Source of the DNA: Welwitschia mirabilis
Lineage: Eukaryota; Gnetophyta; Gnetopsida; Welwitschiales
Assembly (NCBI GenBank): GCA_051453625.1
Contig: JBOZIK010000001.1
Span: 252,815,432 to 252,879,431, forward strand
DNA length: 64,000 bases
Reading direction: 5' to 3'
Part shown: piece by piece, positions 24,641-35,373 of the stretch
How the letters are laid out: the number at the start of each line of letters is the position of its first letter
How positions within the stretch are numbered: position 1 is the stretch's first letter
The notes under the pieces: model-generated
What the model was told of the DNA's origin: nothing
The model's input: only the letters and a program-made list of their open reading frames with translations
The model's database searches: none
Position numbers and translations under genes: made by a program

Positions 24641-26882
24641 ATATTTTGATACAATCTTGAACATGGCAGAAACACTTATTTTGGAGGTTCCCCTCAATTA
24701 GGAGGACTTTCATCCTATCATTATCTGAATTATTTCTTATCTTACTCTTTTGATGGATGTTATGATGTCACTTGATCATCTTTTAAACTTGACTTATGTG
24801 TTGCTTTATGAAGTTTTCATGACTAATATTCATACTTAGTCATTTTATAATGATAAGATTAGATTAATCCAATCTTGAGACATTTCCATATCTATGAACT
24901 TCCCTTTAAAGAAAGATGCCTTAATTATTATGGTTTTTTCTCCCTAATAGTATGAAGTCTTTAATTTTTAGGAATGTTCTTTTCTATCTTTGATCCCTCA
25001 CCTTCGTCTTTTTAAGTATGTAATCATGTAGAAATTGTTCAAAGAAAAAGAAGAAAGAAACAAAATAATGATCATGATCTATTGTAGTTGTGCTTAAAAA
25101 AAAAAAATACATGGTCATCATGATGTCTTACTACACTAGGATAAATTTTTTTGAGAGAAATATTTAGTATTTTTTATAGCTTTGGGAACTCCACTAAGGG
25201 ACTCGTTACTTCTTTTACTCTAGTTGTACTTCATTCATCATGAAAAAGTTGTAATAAACTTTGAGGCTAATGGGATTAGTGGTATTCCTAGTATCATCAG
25301 AGGCATTACTTATTTCTTAAACTCTTAATATTCTCATATGATCATCTCCTTTTGAGGATTCAGATGTGTTTTTGAGGTGTAAGCAGGTGAGTTTATTTCT
25401 AAGTAGCTTTTGATTTTATCATTTATTATTCTAAGCACTTGAGTTTTGGTATTGTTATAATCACTATCTTTTAGAGTGAAACTTTATGAAGTTTCTACAT
25501 CTTATCATGCATTTTACTCAGGTGGCTTTATAATGTTATCCATGGGGGTTTTGTAGGTTAGAATTTAAGATAGATAATCAATCTTATTCATGTTTCTTGT
25601 GTTAATTTTTGAACTACTTCTCTTTGCTTTTTCAGTTTGTTATTTCAAAGTCATTTTGCATTTTCTCATCTTTTACATAGAACCTTATCATTTAGTAATT
25701 TTCTTATTACTTATTTATGCAATATCATTTTCGTTTAACATCAGAATTAAATAGAAAATCTTTTATGTTTCATAGCTTTTATGAGATTCCTTATATCTTT
25801 TGGAGTTTTGTACTTTATCTTGTTTCTTTTTCAATTTGGGCATATTTATCTAGTCTTAATTGTCAAGTTTCAGCCTAGGTAATATGTTTTCTCAGCTCTA
25901 TTTTTCATTTATTTTGATTTTTTTTACTTCACCTTGATTTTTTATGATTCTTTCTCATTCCTTGTTTTTCCAAGCTTTCTAATCAATTCTGATACCTTTA
26001 TGATAATAATTGATTCTAACTTTCTTGGCTAACATGTTTATTTTTTTCAAAATTTTTCTAAGTCCTATCATCCACCTGCTTGCCTAGATGACCCAGGTAG
26101 ATGACAGTCTGATTTTTTTTGAGATTTGTCCTAGGGCTATCATTTAGACAATGTGACCGAATGATAGTGTAATAAAAATGCAGCCTAAACACTTTTTCCT
26201 TATTTTGTTCCTTCATTTTGTCATTGTTTCTACCCATTCCTTCGAGAGACGATGGTCCCCCTAGTTAAGGCACTGGATCTCATCCTTGCAAGATTTGCCC
26301 ACAAATTTATTAGACTTTTTAATTCTTGAAAATGAGTTATGTTTTTATCTCCCTTTTTTTTCCAATTTTCTCCCATTTTTTAGCCTTTTAACACATAGTT
26401 TTCATGTATATTGATTTGTTTTTGCACTCTTCGATTTGAAACTTATGGATTTGATTTTTACTGCATAATTAAAAAGATATGATCAATTGTGTCTTTTATG
26501 AGAAAAATTTAGGTTTTTACCTTTCACACTTGATTTCTTGCAAACTATAGGTAGAAACATAGTTGTTCATTAGAGTAAATTAATTAGTTCAAAGTATTCT
26601 ACCATTCTACTAGATTAGATTTTTTTATTTGAGCACTTTGAATTTTTACCTTATGTGGTGCCCACCTAAAAAAACTATTTTTCCATTTTTCATGCATTTC
26701 AAAATTTTATTCTTACAACTAGGCAACATAAGATGTATTGATAACTTTAGGGAGGTAGGATGTATTTTCATAATTTTTTTACATTTTCTATCAATTTTGG
26801 TGGTCTTTTTTGAGCATCCACTTAATGTATTTAGCTTTGTCTATCAGATTTCATGTAACATTTTGTGTATTTTTGATTGAGT
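24641..26882 (+). other. 3' non-coding region of element B with stem-loop motifs
   Basis: There is no convincing frame. Part of it (25,090-25,900) is shared with the 3' region of element A. Two dyads lie at 26,064-26,106 and 26,137-26,167. The second has perfect 8-base arms, CTATCATT and AATGATAG. Confidence 0.55.
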
Positions 26883-27147
26883 AGGCCCTATATGCATAGA
26901 GCTAGATAGCCTGAGGCTAAGGTTGAAGCCATATTGGAGGAGGCAGGTCCATTATTACTGCCTGAGGTAGAGTGTGCAGAGCCTGTGCCTCCCTCACCTT
27001 AACACAGACATTCGCTTACGATCCAGACCACTAGCATCTATGTCAAGAGATACTTTAAAGATTTCATGAGTAGATTAGAGCTAGATGTTGATCAGAGGCT
27101 CTTCGATTTATAGCTCTGTTGGATTTTGGATGCACATGAAACATATT

Positions 27148-27303
27148 ATATGTCAAAGACTAGTTTTATGACACTATGCACATGGAACGATGACTAGATT
27201 CTTATGATCACTTCATGGATATGATTGTAGCATTAATACGAGACCATAAGATTGTAGTTCTTTCAAAATACATTATAATAGTTATAGATCTAGGTGGTGT
27301 TAT
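27148..27303 (+). repeat. 155-bp segment repeated after the gap at 28,163-28,320
   Basis: Both copies run from 'atatgt.agagac' to 'ttaggtggtgtt' and are clearly homologous but diverged. The first continues into the 60-bp array, the second into open coding sequence. Confidence 0.8.
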
Positions 27304-27524
27304 GAAACGACCTAAAAGTTACATTGTTGAAAATCTTCATACTTAATGCTCTGATACCAAAATGTAAAGTCCAAAAGTTACACCATTGAAAATATTCATA
27401 CTTGATGCTCTGATACCAAATGAAATGTCCTAAAAGTTACGCTGTTAAAAAATCTTCATACTTGATGCTCTGATACCAAAATGAAACATCCAAAATATTC
27501 TACAGTTGAAAATACTTTAAAACT
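27303..27524. repeat. 60-bp tandem repeat, each unit carrying the complement of a tRNA-Met PBS
   Basis: Units start at about 27,303, 27,363, 27,422 and 27,482, the last running into the gap. The first three end in GCTCTGATACCAAA, the reverse complement of the plant initiator tRNA-Met PBS (TTTGGTATCAGAGC), followed by TGAAACG/TGAAATG-like starts that resemble an LTR terminus on the minus strand. Confidence 0.85.
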
Positions 27525-28162
27525 NNNNNNNNNNNNNNNNNNNNNNNNNNNNNNNNNNNNNNNNNNNNNNNNNNNNNNNNNNNNNNNNNNNNNNNNNNNN
27601 NNNNNNNNNNNNNNNNNNNNNNNNNNNNNNNNNNNNNNNNNNNNNNNNNNNNNNNNNNNNNNNNNNNNNNNNNNNNNNNNNNNNNNNNNNNNNNNNNNNN
27701 NNNNNNNNNNNNNNNNNNNNNNNNNNNNNNNNNNNNNNNNNNNNNNNNNNNNNNNNNNNNNNNNNNNNNNNNNNNNNNNNNNNNNNNNNNNNNNNNNNNN
27801 NNNNNNNNNNNNNNNNNNNNNNNNNNNNNNNNNNNNNNNNNNNNNNNNNNNNNNNNNNNNNNNNNNNNNNNNNNNNNNNNNNNNNNNNNNNNNNNNNNNN
27901 NNNNNNNNNNNNNNNNNNNNNNNNNNNNNNNNNNNNNNNNNNNNNNNNNNNNNNNNNNNNNNNNNNNNNNNNNNNNNNNNNNNNNNNNNNNNNNNNNNNN
28001 NNNNNNNNNNNNNNNNNNNNNNNNNNNNNNNNNNNNNNNNNNNNNNNNNNNNNNNNNNNNNNNNNNNNNNNNNNNNNNNNNNNNNNNNNNNNNNNNNNNN
28101 NNNNNNNNNNNNNNNNNNNNNNNNNNNNNNNNNNNNNNNNNNNNNNNNNNNNNNNNNNNNNN
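27525..28162. other. Assembly gap, 638 N
   Basis: Run of undetermined bases inside the 3' ORF and directly after the 60-bp array. Confidence 1.
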
Positions 28163-28852
28163 ATATGTTAGAGACTAGGAAATTCTATGAGACCATGCAC
28201 ATCGAGTGATTGCCAGACTCTCATGGTCACCTGATTATCATGATCATAGCTTCTATACAGGACCATGAGACAGCTATACTCCCAAACCATATTGTAGTAG
28301 TGACAGATTTAGGTGGTGTTGGGATTTTACACATTTACTCTACTAGAGGTATAGAGAAGCATCACACATATGGCATAGCACTTAACATCCCAACAGATCT
28401 GATATTAGATAAGCAGGAAGTGCTTGTTATTCAGTTGATTCCCACATATAGAGTTTTACATAGAGGGATAATCAACAACATCAATCCATCATTTTATGAT
28501 AGCCACATGATGGTCATACATTTACATATTTTGTCAGCTTTTAGATAGACAAAGCAGATGGATTTACTGACATTCATATGAAGGAGACTTAGGTCAATGG
28601 TCAAGGCATACCCATGCCTCCTCTTAGCTTTATTTCAATGATTTGTAATACCAGAGATCATGGATGAGTAGCACCTTTCACACATCCAGACTTCAACTCA
28701 CTATCTTTAGCACATAAGCATACAAATACTAGGAGAGTAAAGATATCTTAGGTACAAAAACCTATTGTTTGAGTTACATTAGAGCAAATCCAGACCCTCC
28801 TAACAGAGACTATTGAGATCATAAATGGTTTTATTAGTCATGGTATAAAAAC

Positions 28853-28955
28853 ATTAGATCAGAGGATCTAGACATTAGATTAGAGGACCCAAACATTAAA
28901 GCAGAGAACCTAAACAGTTGAGAGGAGAGCCCAACACTCTAAGGAGCAGATAGTC
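28853..28955 (+). repeat. 21-bp tandem repeats coding for heptads
   Basis: About five units near ACATTAGATCAGAGGATCTAG give seven-residue repeats such as TLDQRIQ-like, TLKQRTQ-like and TVERRAQ, with stops where Gln codons decayed to TAG/TAA. This fits a coiled coil at the C-terminal side of the 3' ORF. Confidence 0.6.
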
Positions 28956-29656
28956 GACATACTTTAGCATGTCATATCCATACAGTAGAGTGTGATAATT
29001 GACCTCCTAGAGGTAGTTCATGCTTAGGGAAATGAGATAGTTCACTCCATTTCTACATTATTGGACCTTTGTTTCCTTGCTAACCCTAAGCATCTTCCAT
29101 CTTTTTCCTATGCACCTGAGCTTGCTGCACATATAAAGTTTATTATGCAATGTTAAGGGGAGTGATTTTATCATATTTGTATCTCCTCTTCTATAAATTT
29201 TTTAACTAAAACTTACATATCATTTTTAGTTCAACATGATATGCTTTTACTTAATTTTTATGATTATCTTCTTTTCACATGTTACGATGAGGATTGATCA
29301 GATTTTTCACAATCGTTTTTAGTTATTTACTATAAATTTCAATGGAGGGCTTTTAATTATTAGCATACTTACTGATTATCTATCTAAAAAATTTTGTTAT
29401 AGGTTTCTATTTTTCAAGAATTATTTTTGAGCCTATCATTCCCTATGTCATCTAGACAATGACCTGAACGATAGTATGACTAGTAGCTCAATTAGGTGAA
29501 ATTTTTAGTTTTTTGATTTCTCATAATTCAATATATATCTCTGAGATTTCTAATAATTTTTTTAAGATAATTTTTCAATACCTTAGTTGTTTTTATTATT
29601 GGACAAATTGGTTTGCAATCACGATTTACTGCTTGATTTTGTTAGGGACTGATAAG

Positions 29657-29668
29657 CTAAGTAAGGAG
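29657..29668 (+). other. Possible polypurine tract before the 3' LTR of element B
   Basis: The purine-rich stretch AAGCTAAGTAAGGAG, interrupted by pyrimidines, ends three bases before the inferred LTR start at TGTTATG. Confidence 0.4.
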
Positions 29669-29671
29669 CTA

Positions 29672-30772
29672 TGTTATGTTGCCAACTTGCATGTACTTGA
29701 TAAGGTATTTTTAGTATTTTTGTAGGGTATTAAATAGTTTTATGCTAGATTTCTACAATAATGGAGAGTTGAGATGAAAGATATGGAAACATGCAATATT
29801 TATGACATTTTATAGCATTTAAAGCAGTTTACAATATTTTCTATTTTTAAGCAAACTTCCTACAAACATTGAGATTGATGCATTACATAAACACTTGTAA
29901 AAAGTCTATCATCCACCTCATTATCCGGACGACTGTATGGGTGATAAAATAATTAAAGTTAATGAGAATGCTGACTGGAATTAATTTGGTAGATGTCATG
30001 AAATTCTTATGATATGGCATCATTTCTTCTATCGTTCGAATGGCTAGTAGGATAACATCTATTATAATGCTTTACTAAACTTCACCTAATTTTTACCATT
30101 TGTCTTTGTTTCTCTTGTGTGATTGTTAGGATTGTATCTGTATCTATCTATCTTGTTTGTTTATTTATGAGTCTATTTATCAATAAGTATCAACTCTACC
30201 CTCGAATCTTGTTTATCTTCACTTACATCAAAAATTCTCATGATAGGAGGTTGAAGAACCAGAGATCCATCCATTATAGTTGTAGAGAGACATCTTCCTT
30301 AATGTTGAGTTGTGCTTATTCTATTGAAGTGCAGCTGCTTTGTAACATGAATGTTGGTTCAAGATTAATATAAAGAATTCCTTTTTATTTTCCTATATTT
30401 ATTCCTTATAGTTTATGTTACTTCTAATTCTATGATTGCTTCTTAAGTGATATAGATTATGAGAGCAACCTTTGTTAAGATTGAGCATTGTTAGTTTAGG
30501 TGCATTATTTTTTGGTTTCCTAGATTAAATTTGCATAAGTGTGTTTGCATGTGATTTTTTAAATTTCATTCTATTTATACTACTAAAATATATAAGTGTT
30601 TCTTCTCAAAATCAATTTTATTTCTTCTAATCTAATCCTTTGACAAATTACGACATTCGGATCCACTCCTATCTATACTAATGTATTATGTTATGCAAAA
30701 TCTATATTTATTTGTGAATGATAGAATATTCTTAGAAGCATAATGTTTACACAAATATGCACTGCAACATCA
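29672..30772 (+). repeat. 3' LTR of element B
   Basis: Partner of 14,816-15,926. It starts TGTTATG and ends AACATCA. The sequence immediately after its end is gag of the older element, which fixes the boundary. Confidence 0.78.
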
Positions 30773-30777
30773 TGATT

Positions 30778-31015
30778 TTACCTTCTCTTTTAAAAAAATA
30801 TGGAATAAGGTGAATCTAAAGGTGTTATGTGTATTTTGACATTGGGGTACAATTGATGATACACACTCAAATTCTTTAAGGTACTGGTGTGGATCTTTAG
30901 ATTCTAAACATGAAAGTAATGCAAGAGTTGGATGGTGAAAGGCTTTCTTTGGTTTATGGGCAACTACACTATACATAAAGGTATTCCTAAGAATTGTAGT
31001 AGAAGATGAGCACAA
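30778..31015 (-). pseudogene. Older gypsy gag, N-terminal half (split by element B)
   Basis: An open stretch of about 80 codons on the minus strand reads ...LESKDPHQYLKEFECVSS... and ends ...FHIFLKEKVKS. This is the start of a Ty3/gypsy retrotransposon-gag domain, in which a Trp and the rest of the domain should follow. That remainder is found on the same strand at 14,470-14,815, on the far side of element B. Here the frame simply runs into the 3' LTR of B. This half is less decayed than most coding relics in the window. Confidence 0.7.
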
Positions 31016-32034
31016 AGAGTTTATCCAAGTTGATTATTATCAACTGTAGTAGCTTGTTGTTTGGCTACCTCTTAAGTAAGATAATAGATAGTTAATTAGT
31101 CTAGTTAATTCTAATTTGATAATGGTCCATTAAAGGAAAATCAAAAATTAAGTGGATAATTTAGAACTTTTTGTTGTTCAAATGAGGAGGTTTATTCTGT
31201 TTGATTGTTATTTAGTTTTCTTGAGAAATAGAGGATTGTTCCCTTTGCATGTTATCATAAGATTAATTTTGTTATCTCTAATCAAAAAAACGATTCATAT
31301 TATTTAAGGGATTTTAGATTAACCTATTGGATTCATCATGGATTTAAAGAATTCAAAATTAAGTTTCAAATAAGTTTTAATAAGGTCTTACACAGAGCCT
31401 ATAAGATAAAAGATTTTGCAAATATTCACAAAAGATGTAAGAAATGTTTCAAAGTCTATTTCTTAGGAACACTAGCAGCACCAATCAAGGCAGCTAATGG
31501 CACCAGTTAGATTGAGAAGTTTGATTTTAGTAAAAATAGATAGGTTTGTAGATGCTTCGCATAATATTTAACATATCAGGATTACAAAAAAACATAAGAA
31601 GAATAAAAAATGTAAAAAAAACACACAAAACCAATATTAATAAGGTCATAAAAGTTTAATATTTTTAATTTTTAATGTAACAAATTCACATAGAAAATTA
31701 AACTATGAATTATAAAAGCATAGGAAATAAATGAAAGCATGTAAGTTAAAAAAAATTTAATCTTTTTTCCTATTATATCCTGCAAATACATTATTAGGAC
31801 TACAAACAAAACTAAGTCATAGCAAAAATAAAAGCAATATTAAAATTAGACCAATTCAAGTATCATTAGAATGACTAGTATCAACCACTAGAAAACAAAT
31901 AAATGAAAGAAAAAGAGGACCAATTCAAGTATCATTAGAGTGAACCAATACTGACCATTGAAAAATAAAAACCAACTATCAAGCTTACGAAAAAGAAAAC
32001 GTTGGTGCTCTTCTAAGCAGTTACCATGTTGTTA
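31016..32034 (-). other. Leader of the older gypsy element
   Basis: Non-coding sequence lies between the PBS at 32,035-32,052 and gag on the minus strand. It holds a 69-bp tandem duplication, 31,849-31,917 and 31,918-31,975, the second copy partial and diverged. Confidence 0.5.
31849..31975. repeat. 69-bp tandem duplication
   Basis: Both copies begin GACCAATTCAAGTATCATTA; the second diverges toward its end. Confidence 0.8.
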
Positions 32035-32052
32035 TCCCTAGCAATAGCATCA
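32035..32052 (-). other. Primer binding site of the older gypsy element, decayed tRNA-Asp type
   Basis: On the minus strand it reads TGATGCTATTGCTAGGGA. Against TGGCGCCGTTGCCGGGGA all six differences are C-to-T or G-to-A and the other twelve bases match. Its position on the 5' side of the minus-strand gag supports the assignment. Confidence 0.75.
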
Positions 32053-32061
32053 AAATCTATT

Positions 32062-33100
32062 TGTTTCACATAATGAACCAAATTTAATTAAGTTAATTGT
32101 TAAAATCATTTTTTCCATAGGGATAATGGGAAGATTTTTAAAAAAGACACACTGTTGCTTCTTTCAAGTCACAGTTAAGAGAAATAAAAATGGAAGGATT
32201 TAAGAGTGGTAGTTTTGAAACTTTAATTTGGAAAAACAAAAAAGTAAGCAAGCTCAAAGTTATTGCTGACTTATTCACCAGAAATCCTTTACTTTAATGA
32301 TATCCTTTGCTTTACCTATGACACACCTCAAACTATCAAGTATATTAACTTAGGTCATGATGACATAATTTCATTCACCATATGAAGATTGGTGAATTTA
32401 ATTACCACTTAATCCTTTATAACCTTGTAATAAAAATGAAAAATAATCATCCTAGTTACTTAGAATTGATAAAATTACTAATACTTATACCAAGTAATTA
32501 AGGAATTCATTCAAATAAAAAAAATAGTTAAGTTGTTACCTAACTATTCCAAGTATAAAGTAACTTGTAACTTGAAAATACATTACATCAAAAGAAGAGG
32601 GACTCTATTAGAACCCTTAAGGCCATCCTTGAAGGCAAGATCACTCTGCAAAGAAGTGCTTAGAAGGCCATCATAACTTGATGTTCCAAAGATTGAATCT
32701 TTTACTAAAACAAAGGATGTTACAATGAAGGACTAAAGGTCCATTTATAAGCAACGATGAAATAAAGCTAGTTATAATCCTTTAGCTTATAGTGTTATGT
32801 GAGTGATTACAAAATGATGGCATTAGGTAGGGTCTTTATTATCTTTTCCATTGGGTAAATATTATTATGATAAGGTTAACACTTGGCTTCTAGATGCTAC
32901 TACTTTTGCTAACTATTATTGTCAGCATGTGTTTCCACCATCATCCTACTCAGTAATGCCACATGTCACTACTGTATATCATTGTCATCATCACCACATG
33001 TCTTCAAGAATGTAAATTTATATTAATGTGGAATTCGATTAATCTCATAACTACATTTAACTCAATTTCACATGAAAAGTCAAGAACATAAGATTTGCAT
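32062..33100 (-). repeat. Probable 5' LTR of the older gypsy element (outer end unresolved)
   Basis: Adjacent to the PBS, starting with TG at 32,062 in plus orientation. I could not find its partner; the expected place, left of 14.4 kb, is partly gap. The outer end is a guess. Confidence 0.4.
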
Positions 33101-33639
33101 TATTTTATGCAAAAGGACTAGCAGCACTAGATGGTGATGCCAATATTTTAACTTGAATTATTATCATCTTTAAGCATGTCCTTCAAGTTGACATAAATTT
33201 TCCTAAAATATCATGAACAAATGGTAAATCCATAATTATTCTAGAGAATGAATAGAAGACATGTTTTTATGATAAGATGAATTATATTAATGTCTTTTAT
33301 TAAGATAAATTAATCATTTTAACTTGATTGAAATGTTAATTTTTACATTTAATAATTGCAAATCACATACATGAAAAAAACCTTGGAAAGTTCTTGAGAT
33401 CGAGTACAAAGGGTCAGATTAAGTAAGAAATATGAGATTACAAGATCCCATTATAGAATATGAGACTCTTATTAAAAATTCTAAATTCTTAAGCATTACA
33501 TCAATTATCTTCAAGGGATTATAAATGTGATGCAAAATTATGGAGAAAACATTAAGAAATTAATTATTATGAAAATGATTCTCCAGATAGTCACAAGATG
33601 TTATGATCCTATCTTTTATGAAATAGAGAAAATTAAATA

Positions 33640-34440
33640 TATTGACCAATTTACAATGGTAAAGCTTATTGATAGTTTTAAAACCTTTAAGTAAAGAAAT
33701 CTATTATGTGAATAATTCTTAACAAATGCTCTTCAAACTTGGAAAAGTACTATGAGATCATCATGCCAATATTGGCATTAATAATAATCATTAAATTAAG
33801 GATGCAATTATGAAAATCATAGTTAAAGGAATAGCAACCATGATGGTCAAATCATCATGAACAAGGATAAGGTCAAGAACATAATGAAACTAGATCAAAT
33901 TCAACAAGATCTAAAAGATGGTATAACTATTACAAAAGAGAAAATCACATCAAATCAAATTACTGAAAGAAGAAAAATAATCAAAATAAAGAAGTGGTAC
34001 ATTATACTAAAGAAGAAGAAGAAAAACATAAAGAATTCTTCATTGAGAAGAGTAAAGATCAAAATTATTTTCTCACATCGAATAATTAACATTCAAAAAA
34101 CTTGTGTGATATCTAATATGTGAATAGTGGTTGTAATCATCATATGATAAGGAACATATTCTTACTAACTGATCTTCATAGACATTAAGAAGAAGTCACC
34201 ATTAGTGTAAATGTAAAAGTGATTATCATAGGAATTGTATTAATAGATATTTTTACAAATATATGTAGATCATATGCCATTTATAATACTTATTTTATTC
34301 CTAATTTGAAGAAGAATCTATTAACTAGCTATGTTCTAAAGGCTACAAAGTAGAATTTGTCAATGATTTCTACAAAATTACTAAAACTAATGGTAAAGAA
34401 ATAGCATTAATTCTTATGAGCTAGAATAAAACATATAAGT
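33640..34440 (+). pseudogene. Gag end and protease of copia element C
   Basis: A very Lys-rich open stretch (33,857-34,123) leads into a protease-like active-site region near 34,115-34,145 reading VNSGCNHHMI. In copia elements an Asp is expected where Asn stands, again a G-to-A type change. Downstream, YFIPNLKKNLLTSY near 34,290-34,330 fits the usual end of the protease domain. Upstream gag is too decayed to define. Confidence 0.45.
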
Positions 34441-34499
34441 TGTAGATATAAAAGGATATAAGTTGTTTAATGATGATGAAATAAGATTTATAACTTTGA

Positions 34500-35340
34500 C
34501 CCCTTGGACATGTTAATTTTAGATGTATAAATACAATGGAAAGGATGGATCTAGTTTGAGGTATAATTGAATTTTTTTTAAAATTAAATAAATTGCCAAA
34601 TCTATGCTATAATAAATACAAAGAGATTACCATTTTTAAAGCCTTGAAATAGATCTGAAAATTATTTAGATCTTGTGCATATGAATCTATATGATCCAAT
34701 GCAAATACGAAGTCTTGGAAAAAAATACTTATATGTAATAGTAGATGATTACCCTAGAATATGTTAGGTCTATTTCCTTTATATTAAATATTGAACTTTA
34801 GATTATTTTAAAGTATTTAAAGATATGATGAAAATAAAAAAGGAAAATACTTTGAAGAAAATTCAAACTTATAAGGGAAAATAATTTATCTCAAATAACT
34901 TTGAGCAGTTTTATAAAGTCAATGGTATTATTCATCAAACAATTGCAGCATATACAACATAATAAAATGGTATAGTAAAAAGGAGAAATTAAATAACCAT
35001 GGCTATGGAAACCATCTTCTACATCAAAGCAGGTCAAATAATGCATTTTCAATTGAATCATGTGTTATCACCATCTATATCTTTAATTATGACATAACAC
35101 TGTATCAGTTATGGTATGAATGCAAGTATACTATGTCTCATTTAAAGATATTTACCTCATTTTGTTATGTGAAGGTACTTGAGCTACATCATCAAAAGCT
35201 GGATGAGAAGGCTTGACTTTGTATCTTTCTAGGGTATTAATCCAATTCTAAAGCATTTTATTATTTTGATTTAGAAAAGCATAAGTTACTGATATCCAGA
35301 GACGTCATTTTTGTAGAAAATACTCTAACCAACTTCTATT
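34500..35340 (+). pseudogene. Integrase of copia element C
   Basis: Pieces of the copia integrase are readable in order: a zinc-region segment near 34,495-34,560, a core segment with SLGKKYLYVIVDDY near 34,710-34,755, KIQTYKGK near 34,855-34,880, and YTTXQNGIVKRRN near 34,950-34,990, in which the catalytic Glu position is Lys. The end (LLISRDVIFVENTLT near 35,280-35,325) matches the copia segment just after integrase. Frames shift and stop several times. Confidence 0.6.
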
Positions 35341-35373
35341 TAATTATTAAAAATTATAATATTTTTAATAATG

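Larger units (their letters stand above)
26883..29155 (+). pseudogene. Degenerate 3' ORF of element B (position of the Athila env-like ORF)
   Basis: Athila elements carry an extra ORF after pol, and this region occupies that place. The first part reads as an acidic, Pro-rich segment (EAILEEAGPLLLPEVECAEP near 26,922-26,980). After the gap, an open stretch of about 112 codons (28,210-28,548) contains VVVTDLGGVGILHIYSTRG. A later segment (28,853-28,955) gives heptad repeats, predicting a coiled coil, and the frame ends near 29,155. Stops, a 60-bp repeat array and a 638-base gap interrupt it. The function is not recognised; no transmembrane segment is evident, so a true envelope role is unsupported. 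Confidence 0.5.
14816..30772 (+). mobile_element. Athila-like Ty3/gypsy element B, nested in an older gypsy element
   Basis: It has two LTRs of about 1.1 kb (14,816-15,926 and 29,672-30,772), a tRNA-Asp-type PBS, a leader, two tandem gag-protease units around a 100-N gap, one RT-RNase H-integrase unit, a long 3' UTR, a degenerate 3' ORF and a purine-rich tract before the 3' LTR. The possible 5-bp target duplications are agatc (14,811-14,815) and tgatt (30,773-30,777), which match at only three positions. The nesting is better supported by the two halves of the interrupted gag. It is the same family as element A. Confidence 0.82.

Noticed and set aside
30773-30777. Clear target-site duplication of element B
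   Set aside because: tgatt against agatc matches only at three positions; reported only as possible.
33270-33400. Full 5' LTR of copia element C
   Set aside because: Only about the first 40 bases resemble the 3' LTR start, so a complete LTR cannot be supported.
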